The notes under the pieces: model-generated
Seen by the model: the letters and a program-made list of their open reading frames with translations, nothing else
What the model was told of the DNA's origin: nothing
Databases searched by the model: none
Part shown: positions 1 to 4,589 of the stretch, piece after piece
How positions within the stretch are numbered: the stretch's first letter is position 1
How the letters are laid out: each line of letters begins with the position of its first letter
Made by a program: the position numbers and the translations under genes
DNA from: Methanoregula sp.
GTDB taxonomy: Archaea > Halobacteriota > Methanomicrobia > Methanomicrobiales > Methanospirillaceae
Assembly (NCBI GenBank): GCA_030653335.1
Contig: JAURZP010000147.1
Coordinates: 1 to 6,379 of the forward strand
Length of the DNA: 6,379 nt
Reading direction: 5' to 3'

Positions 1-288
1 TACCAGGATCTCATAGTGCTCTCCGGGTTTCGGGGGATTGTCCTGTATCCGCCTCCTTATGATACGGATTTCATCTTCGCAGTACCGCGCAACTTCTGCG
101 ATAGTTGTGAGGGTGTTGGGGCTGATCTTTAATTTCACGTGAAGGGTCTCTCCCGTGTTACGGGTGCAGACGAACGTTTCGGGTGCATCCCGCACCTGTA
201 GCGAGATGGACCAGATCACTTCGTAGCCCCTTTGGTTAAGGTAACGGGCAGCCTTCCGCGAGATCGTGTGAAGCGGGTTTGAGGTCAT
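1..288 (-). CDS. Small protein of unknown function, 3' end beyond window
   Basis: This frame is open for 96 codons from an ATG at 288 to the left edge, so the C-terminus is missing. GGGGTG at 298-293 lies four bases upstream of the ATG and fits a ribosome binding site. The ATG overlaps the stop of the 66-codon gene upstream (ATGA, 285-288), so the two are probably co-transcribed and translationally coupled. The protein starts MTSNPLHTISRKAARYLNQ and continues with a basic helix, two probable beta strands (around EVIWSISLQV and ETLHVKLKIS), then a charged helix (EVARYCEDEIRIIRRR). I do not recognise the family. The helix followed by a V-K-L-K strand faintly recalls endonuclease-like folds, but I cannot place a D...ExK catalytic set, so no function is assigned. 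Codon use and the clean overlap support a real gene. Confidence 0.7.
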   Translation of the reverse strand, partial: MTSNPLHTISRKAARYLNQRGYEVIWSISLQVRDAPETFVCTRNTGETLHVKLKISPNTLTTIAEVARYCEDEIRIIRRRIQDNPPKPGEHYEILV

Positions 289-485
289 GCTGCACCCCGC
301 TCCGGCATTGCAATCCTTAGGCTCCCTGCCGGGACACATGATCGCAAATCCTCCCTGATTACGATCTTCCTGTGCCCGAATTCAACGATAATCTTTCCAA
401 TACTGTAGAAGCCCGTCAGTTTTTCGTTCGCCTCTACTCTTTCTGAAATAACCCTCAAGGGTTTGTTAGCAGATCTGTTCTGCAT
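285..485 (-). CDS. Hypothetical 66-residue protein, first gene of a coupled pair
   Basis: This short frame ends in the TGA that overlaps the start of the next gene. I chose the ATG at 485 because GGTGG (494-490) sits four bases upstream, a good archaeal ribosome binding site. The frame stays open upstream, and an ATG at 560 would add 25 residues with a C-x-x-C-C cluster (CSACC), so a longer form is possible. The product begins MQNRSANKPLRVISER and has a strand-rich middle (KIIVEFGHRKIVI) followed by a short basic and hydrophobic tail; there is no signal peptide or membrane span. I do not recognise the family. Possible TATA-like stretches on the minus strand are CTAAAAATAC near 602-593 and TTTTTAAAAT near 573-564. 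The function is unknown, and existence as a gene rests on the start signal and the ATGA coupling. Confidence 0.55.
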   Translation of the reverse strand: MQNRSANKPLRVISERVEANEKLTGFYSIGKIIVEFGHRKIVIREDLRSCVPAGSLRIAMPERGAA

Positions 486-489
486 TTTT

Positions 490-494
490 CCACC
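490..494 (-). promoter_or_regulatory. Ribosome binding site of the 66-codon gene
   Basis: GGTGG on the minus strand lies four bases before the ATG at 485. It is the reason for preferring this start over the in-frame ATG at 560, which has no comparable site. Confidence 0.5.
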
Positions 495-682
495 GATTTT
501 TTTTAATTGTTCACCCGCATTAACGCAACAAGCGGAACAATGAAGCATCCACTCGTTCATGATTTTAAAAAAAGACGCCGGCACCGGGTGTATTTTTAGT
601 AGAGCCCTGGCTAAAAATCCGAACAATTATGCCCTGCGAAGATTCGGCAGGTGCCCTGTCGGATGATCGATATGAGAACTAC

Positions 683-946
683 TCAAACACCAGTTACCGA
701 CGTCTGACTATTACCAAAAAAAGTGTAGAGCGAAAATATCGGGGCGTGGCCGCTCGTCAGTCTGTACCGGAGCCCCAGTTTCAATGCATTTGCTATGCCG
801 GTTGGAATTACGTATCCGGAGAACGGAAGGTACGCGGAAACAGAGGGTGTGACCAGATGATAGGTGACGGAAATACATTTGGCTTTAAAGGCCTTTATCG
901 TCTTTTTTAACCCCATTTTCAGGTGCGCTACAATTTCACGGATCAT
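683..946 (-). CDS. Doubtful 87-residue open frame behind a TATA-like box
   Basis: On the minus strand a TTTAAATA box (982-975) is followed about 30 bases later by ATG at 946, which would give a nearly leaderless transcript, a common archaeal arrangement. The frame from this ATG encodes 87 residues with a basic amphipathic N-terminal helix (MIREIVAHLKMGLKKTIK) and a hydrophobic, Tyr/Pro-rich remainder. No family is recognised. An in-frame ATG at 973 is less likely because it lies upstream of the expected transcription start. Doubts: a T7 tract at 722-716 could end transcription before the stop codon, and the opposite strand is also open over almost the same stretch (629-910). A small untranslated RNA from the same promoter is an equal alternative. 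Confidence 0.2.
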   Translation of the reverse strand: MIREIVAHLKMGLKKTIKAFKAKCISVTYHLVTPSVSAYLPFSGYVIPTGIANALKLGLRYRLTSGHAPIFSLYTFFGNSQTSVTGV

Positions 947-974
947 TGTTATTAAAGAATCAAGCACATGCACG

Positions 975-982
975 TATTTAAA
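975..982 (-). promoter_or_regulatory. TATA-like box TTTAAATA
   Basis: TTTAAATA on the minus strand matches the archaeal TATA consensus. Transcription would be expected to begin about 25 bases downstream, near 952, just before the ATG at 946. The core is nearly self-complementary, so direction is uncertain. The preceding bases are not a clear purine-rich BRE. Confidence 0.35.
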
Positions 983-1245
983 GTAACCTTACACGTTAGA
1001 TAATTCAAATTTTTTTTGGGGAAAATCCTACCCGTAAAAGGGTTTGTTTGGGATTTTTGTAAGAAACGTTTTGATGCGCGGCAAAAACATTTTGGAAATT
1101 TGCACACTCTTATGAATCTTGTGGTTAAATGGGATTTTGAGGGGCGGGGGTGCCGCATTTTTTTTATTATTTTACAGTGGGTTTTCCATTGATAAAAGGA
1201 CAATTTGGGAGATTACGAGAATCATAGGTTCAAGGGGTGACTGGA

Positions 1246-1255
1246 TATTTAAATA
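1246..1255 (+). promoter_or_regulatory. Palindromic TATA-like box TATTTAAATA
   Basis: TATTTAAATA is a perfect 10-base palindrome and a near-consensus archaeal TATA box. Its centre is 28 bases before the ATG at 1279, the distance expected for a leaderless or nearly leaderless transcript. Being symmetric it could direct either strand. On the minus strand I see no gene start at the matching distance. Confidence 0.4.
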
Positions 1256-1278
1256 ATTTTTCAAGTAGTGGAACACGT

Positions 1279-1329
1279 ATGAAACAGAATCTCTTTGAGT
1301 GGCTAATGGATTCGGATCGCAAGCGGTGA
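1279..1329 (+). CDS. Possible 16-codon leaderless frame
   Basis: ATG at 1279 opens a 16-residue frame, MKQNLFEWLMDSDRKR, stopped by TGA at 1327. There is no ribosome binding site, but the TATA-like box at 1246-1255 would place transcript initiation almost at the ATG. The peptide reads like the start of a normal cytoplasmic protein, so this may be the 5' stub of a gene whose remainder was lost when the DNA that now holds the Schlafen-type remnant (which ends at 1352) joined here. It may equally be a chance frame. Nothing in the sequence shows that it is translated. Confidence 0.2.
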   Translation: MKQNLFEWLMDSDRKR

Positions 1330-1351
1330 TTTGAAAATTCTTTTATTGTTT

Positions 1352-1777
1352 TCAGCAGCATAACGGACCTGTGCCGTAATCACTCCGGACCTTTGCCATG
1401 GACTTGAGAATCTCCAGTGACATTGCCTGCTCCGGATCATAAATTCCTACTTGAGTACACCAACGTTAACATTTATGGTAACTTCGGTGTACGCGAACGG
1501 GAATTTTCCGCACGGGTTTTAATCCAGTCCCATGATCTTGCCGGAACGTCACCATGAAGCCATCGTCCGGCTCGATAACCATCGGTTCCGGTACCCCACA
1601 CTCCCGGCAGACGCGGATCATCTTTATCGTGCCGGAGCCAGACTTTTCAATGTACTTGATCATAAACAACATATCCGCAATGAGCCGGTTCCTCGGTCCT
1701 GAGCTGTGCCATCGCTTCAGTGCTTCAATAGTGAGCGTTGACAGCAACAGCCCGGGATTCATAAAAATTCCGATTAA
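1352..1777 (-). pseudogene. Decayed C-terminal piece of a Schlafen/AlbA_2-AAA_4 type regulator
   Basis: The minus-strand frame from about 1777 down to a TAA at 1466-1468 matches the C-terminal conserved part of the Schlafen/AlbA-domain 'divergent AAA_4' family, often annotated as RecG-like or putative transcriptional regulator. Recognisable stretches are NPGLLLSTLTIEAL, HSSGPRNRLIADM, IKYIEKSGSGTIKMI and CREC-GVPEP, then a GFMVTF strand; the family usually shows NPGGLP, HSxxRNxLIA and YIExxGxG in that order. The N-terminal AlbA_2 domain and half of the AAA_4 domain are absent: the upstream DNA is the divergent rhodanese gene. After the TAA the same frame stays open for 37 more codons (ending ...MAKVRSDYGTGPLCC, stop at 1352), which suggests that the gene's spacer or tail once read through. 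An alternative for this tail is a separate 23-residue frame starting at ATG 1423 with GGAG six bases upstream. Function is presumed lost. Confidence 0.75.
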
Positions 1778-1781
1778 AAAA
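1772..1781 (+). promoter_or_regulatory. Possible TATA-like box for the sulfurtransferase gene
   Basis: An ATTAAAAAAA stretch lies about 60 bases before the ATG at 1836, so a transcript would carry a leader of roughly 30 bases that includes the GGGGAG at 1817-1822. The match is A-rich rather than consensus, hence weak. Confidence 0.25.
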
Positions 1782-1835
1782 AGAGCGTAACAACGAAACA
1801 TCGTATAACAAACTCCGGGGAGATTGACAATTTCT

Positions 1836-2726
1836 ATGAAAGAGACAGATAAAAAAAGTCCGGATACTGGCGTGATCAGGTGGGTCTCTCCGGAATGGCT
1901 AAAAGCACATCTGAAAGATGCCGGGCTGATCATTATTGACTGCCGTCAGAACAGCCATGCCTACTTCACGCACCACATTCCCGGTGCTATGTACCTTAAC
2001 GAAGCGCTGCTCCGTATGCATCTCGGCGGGATACCGGTGCGCTGGATTCCTGCCGCACTCGCAGAAGTGCTGTTCCGTACCCTTGGACTTGAGCAGGACA
2101 GCCCGATTGTTATATATTCGGAAAGCAGGCCGAAAAATTCGTCTGCACCATGTTCCGGTGACGGACTGGAAGCAGCATTTGTTGGATATTCACTTGCCCG
2201 GTTCGGGTGCCGTTGTGTGATGATACTAAACGGCGGTCTTGATACCTGGAAAGCCGAGGGCCGTGTATTGGCGCAGGATTTTGGGGTTTCATCACCATCG
2301 GAATTTACTGTTGAGATTCCCGCCGGTATGTTCATTGATTACAAAGAATTTCTCCGCATAAAGGATCTTAAGGAAGTGGTACTGTTAGACACCCGGCCAG
2401 CTGCTGTGTACGAGGGCCCAGGACCGTGGAGAAAACCCGGTCATATTCCAGGCGCAGTCAACCTTCCGGCAGATCACCTGATGGATACAGAAAATACCAC
2501 TCTCTTAAAACCGGCCGTAGAGATCCGCACTATTCTTGCCACGAAGGGGATTACCAGGGAAAAAACGATCATCTGCTCCTGCGGCACAGGAAGAACTGCA
2601 ATATCAGTTTTTCTTATTCTGAAATGGTATCTGGGGTACCCGCATGTATTGATGTTTGAAGGTGGGATCACCGAATGGGTCTCACATGCAGGAAATATGA
2701 CCGTGACCGGAAAGATGCCACGGTGA
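1836..2726 (+). CDS. Two-domain rhodanese-type sulfurtransferase
   Basis: This predicted cytoplasmic protein of 296 residues has two rhodanese domains, the layout of thiosulfate and 3-mercaptopyruvate sulfurtransferases, which move sulfane sulfur from a donor to cyanide or thiols through a cysteine persulfide. Domain 1 (about 15-145) has D35-C-R and HIPGA (47-51), then NGGLDTW. Domain 2 (about 165-285) has DTR (185-187), GHIPGAVNLP (202-211), the active loop C249-G-T-G-R-T and the closing strand FEGGITEW. C249 is the likely catalytic residue. In domain 1 the loop after the strand IVIYSES is extended and holds C106 (CSGDG), so its activity is uncertain. An ATG at 1836 is chosen; GGGGAG at 1817-1822 is 13 bases away, and a TTG at 1824 would add four residues. 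It stands alone on this strand, followed by T8. The donor cannot be told from sequence. Confidence 0.9.
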   Translation: MKETDKKSPDTGVIRWVSPEWLKAHLKDAGLIIIDCRQNSHAYFTHHIPGAMYLNEALLRMHLGGIPVRWIPAALAEVLFRTLGLEQDSPIVIYSESRPKNSSAPCSGDGLEAAFVGYSLARFGCRCVMILNGGLDTWKAEGRVLAQDFGVSSPSEFTVEIPAGMFIDYKEFLRIKDLKEVVLLDTRPAAVYEGPGPWRKPGHIPGAVNLPADHLMDTENTTLLKPAVEIRTILATKGITREKTIICSCGTGRTAISVFLILKWYLGYPHVLMFEGGITEWVSHAGNMTVTGKMPR

Positions 2727-2749
2727 TCCGCTCTTGCAGTTTCAACCTG

Positions 2750-2757
2750 TTTTTTTT
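2750..2757 (+). terminator. Oligo-T terminator after the sulfurtransferase gene
   Basis: Eight consecutive T residues begin 24 bases after the stop codon without a clear preceding stem, the usual form of an archaeal intrinsic terminator. Confidence 0.6.
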
Positions 2758-2867
2758 AAGCATTGTTACGCAACCTGTTTCATCAATCTGCCAGGATAAC
2801 ATCATCCTTACTGATTCTTACATACAGGCGCAAATCAGAAATAGGGATTAACTACAAGCCTCTAGAC

Positions 2868-3374
2868 ATGAAACATGTCAAAATCCTGATCGTCTGTCTG
2901 GCGATCCTGATATTCGTCCTCTCATCAGGTTGCACCACCAGTTCCGATACAAATATCCCTGCAACAACGCAGGCAACACCGGCTAAAACTCCATTACCTA
3001 CCCCGACACCAACAACCGAACCAGTAACCATTGCTACACCGGTACCCATTCCGACAACAGAACTCATCCAGGTCATGCCCAGTGACCAACAGGTCAATAT
3101 TCTGCTCACAAAAGATCGCCCAACATCCGAAATTCATTTACAATACCAGGGTGGGGCCGGAGAGAGATTTACGAATAAGGTCCTGATGCGGGTATACGCT
3201 TCAGATGGAACTTACACTGAGTATGTAATGAGTGATGGCAAAAAACCCCTGCCCGGCGATGAAATTATTGCACCGGGCACAAAAGGAGATGACCGGTGCG
3301 AGGTTTTTGTGATATCAGCCGGAGTCCGTTACAAAGTGATGGACGAAGCGGCAATCGGCGGCGGGTATTATTAA
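2868..3374 (+). CDS. Small predicted lipoprotein with Thr/Pro linker
   Basis: The protein has 168 residues and was recognised by architecture, not by function. Residues 1-22 form a lipoprotein signal: two Lys, a hydrophobic core (ILIVCLAILIFVL) and SSGC with C22 as the predicted lipidated residue. Residues 23-66 are a low-complexity linker rich in Thr and Pro (for example TPLPTPTPTTEP), typical of archaeal surface proteins anchored at the outer face of the membrane. Residues 67-168 look like one beta-rich domain (VNILLTKD, KVLMRVYASDG, CEVFVISAGVRYKV) with a Gly/Tyr end. I believe similar small lipoproteins occur in Methanomicrobiales, but no role is known to me. The start at 2868 is set by the signal peptide; the frame is open upstream to 2763, but those residues look non-coding. 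No clear ribosome binding site is seen. It appears monocistronic, with T tracts before and after it. Confidence 0.85.
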   Translation: MKHVKILIVCLAILIFVLSSGCTTSSDTNIPATTQATPAKTPLPTPTPTTEPVTIATPVPIPTTELIQVMPSDQQVNILLTKDRPTSEIHLQYQGGAGERFTNKVLMRVYASDGTYTEYVMSDGKKPLPGDEIIAPGTKGDDRCEVFVISAGVRYKVMDEAAIGGGYY

Positions 3375-3381
3375 AAAAACA

Positions 3382-3390
3382 TTTTTTTTT
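3382..3390 (+). terminator. Oligo-T terminator after the lipoprotein gene
   Basis: Nine T residues start eight bases after the stop codon. They are preceded by A7 (3373-3379), so A and T tracts could pair and the element could also slow transcription from the opposite strand. Confidence 0.6.
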
Positions 3391-3454
3391 AAAAGAGCAA
3401 ACCGCTCTCATGGCAACATACAACCCGTTGATTGTTCCTCATCGTGCACACGCT

Positions 3455-3472
3455 TGAAAAGAAGCTTTTTTA
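3455..3472. terminator. Short hairpin with U-run in the convergent intergenic region
   Basis: TGAAAAG and CTTTTTTA are inverted around an AAG loop, ending in six T residues. It lies between the convergent lipoprotein and aroC genes and may be a backup terminator on the plus strand. A further T7 tract on the same strand is at 3532-3538. Confidence 0.35.
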
Positions 3473-3544
3473 CAATGGGGATTTTACGTTGTCTGACCCG
3501 ATTGTAAAGAAAAACAGACTTTCATCGCGTATTTTTTTAATCCG

Positions 3545-3551
3545 AAAAAAA
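3545..3551 (-). terminator. Oligo-T terminator after aroC
   Basis: Seven A residues on the plus strand read as T7 on the minus strand, about 50 bases after the aroC stop at 3603. This is the first strong T tract downstream of the aro operon and probably marks its 3' end. Confidence 0.5.
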
Positions 3552-3602
3552 GTGCGTGGCTGGGTAAAACTGGTGTTGACCCTTTCACTCACCAGATAAT
3601 GC

Positions 3603-4589
3603 TTACTTGTATTTTGCCTGTTCAAGCACGCAATCGATGAGCACCAACGCAAGCATTGCTTCAGCAACCGGAACAATGCGTGGGACAATGCAGGGATCAT
3701 GCCGGCCCCCGACAGATATATCCACAACATTTCCGTGGATGTCACGGGTCTGCTGGATTTTTACTATAGAGGGCGTGGGTTTCACCGCGATCCGTACTAC
3801 AATATCCTGACCAGAAGAGATGCCGCCAAGAATGCCTCCCGCATGATTGCTTAAAAAACCGTTCGCAGTCATCGGGTCATTATTCTCGCTCCCAAACTTT
3901 TCAGCTGCTAAAAACCCATCACCAATCTCTACGCATTTGACTGCGCCAATACCCATCATCGCACCGGCAATCAGTGCATCGAGTTTCCCAAAGACCGGAT
4001 CACCAAGACCGGCAGGGCAACCGGTTGCAGTCACCTGCACAATTCCACCCACAGAATCCCCGGCTGTCTTTGCAGCAAGGATCTCTTTTTCCATTTCCGC
4101 AGGATCTGTTTTGCCATGCACTTCGCGGATTGTACTGGTAATGGTGATTCCCCGTTTTGCAAGTAATTTCATCGCAACTGCACCCGCAGCTACCCGCGAG
4201 AGCGTCTCCCTGCCCGAACTCCTGCCACCGCCACGGTGATCCCGGATACCGTATTTCTCATGGTACGTGAAGTCGGCGTGACCCGGCCGGAATTTCTCAC
4301 GGAAAACCTCATAATCCTTTGACTGGGGATTTTCGTTTCGCACCATCATAGCGATTGGCGTACCGGTGGTCTTTCCTTCAAAGATGCCGGAAAGGATCTC
4401 TACCCTGTCCCCTTCCAGCCGGGGTGAGCTGAGGAGAGAGGTGCCCGGGCGCCTCCGGTCAAGGAATGGCTGAATATCAATCTCTGAAAGTTCCATGCCG
4501 GACGGGCACCCGTCAATAACAACGCCCAGTGCCGGCCCGTGGCTTTCCCCGAATGTTGTAATCCTGAAATTGTTGCCAAATGTGTTCAT
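3603..4589 (-). CDS. aroC: Chorismate synthase
   Basis: This protein of 328 residues catalyses the last common step of aromatic amino acid synthesis, turning 5-enolpyruvylshikimate 3-phosphate into chorismate with release of phosphate, using reduced FMN. All three family signatures are visible: GESHGPALGVVIDGCPSG (14-31, with H17), the block from RPGH (101-104) through YGIRDHRGGGRSSGRET (113-129), and GGRHDPCIVPRIVPVAEAM near the end (294-312). DRRRPG at 44-49 supplies the Arg residues that bind phosphate. The chain is shorter at the C-terminus than most bacterial forms of about 350-360 residues but looks complete. Its ATG overlaps the TGA of the fused kinase-dehydrogenase gene (ATGA, 4586-4589), and GGGAG (4602-4598) lies eight bases upstream, so it is the last gene of the operon and translationally coupled. 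It is followed by T7. Confidence 0.97.
   Translation of the reverse strand: MNTFGNNFRITTFGESHGPALGVVIDGCPSGMELSEIDIQPFLDRRRPGTSLLSSPRLEGDRVEILSGIFEGKTTGTPIAMMVRNENPQSKDYEVFREKFRPGHADFTYHEKYGIRDHRGGGRSSGRETLSRVAAGAVAMKLLAKRGITITSTIREVHGKTDPAEMEKEILAAKTAGDSVGGIVQVTATGCPAGLGDPVFGKLDALIAGAMMGIGAVKCVEIGDGFLAAEKFGSENNDPMTANGFLSNHAGGILGGISSGQDIVVRIAVKPTPSIVKIQQTRDIHGNVVDISVGGRHDPCIVPRIVPVAEAMLALVLIDCVLEQAKYK

Larger units (their letters stand above)
486..1351. other. Long region without a convincing gene
   Basis: No frame here has recognisable protein similarity. Features seen: a small hairpin CCTGC/GCAGG at 633-651; three copies of GCCCTG at 604, 631 and 653; a minus-strand TATA-like box at 975-982; oligo-T tracts on the plus strand at 497-504, 902-907, 1010-1017 and 1158-1165; an A7 tract at 716-722 (T7 on the minus strand); a nested imperfect inverted repeat at 1021-1058; and a palindromic TATA-like box at 1246-1255. 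The part from about 1000 to 1270 is clearly richer in A and T than the flanking genes. It may hold promoters and small RNAs, but nothing can be named. Confidence 0.5.

Noticed and set aside
604..658. Three GCCCTG hexamers spaced 27 and 22 bases apart
   Set aside because: Spacing is irregular and a hexamer can recur by chance; not enough for an operator or repeat array.
629..910. Plus-strand 93-codon open frame as a gene
   Set aside because: No family resemblance, no ribosome binding site, and it is directly opposed to a frame of equal quality; kept only as part of a finding.
952..1203. Minus-strand 83-codon open frame
   Set aside because: It is rich in Lys, Phe, Cys and Arg as expected from AT-rich non-coding DNA, covers several homopolymer tracts, and has no start signal.
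1554..1790. Plus-strand 78-codon frame over the Schlafen-type remnant
   Set aside because: The opposite strand carries clear family motifs here, so this frame is a mirror of the remnant.
3603..4239. Plus-strand open frames under aroC
   Set aside because: They are antisense shadows of the strongly conserved chorismate synthase frame.
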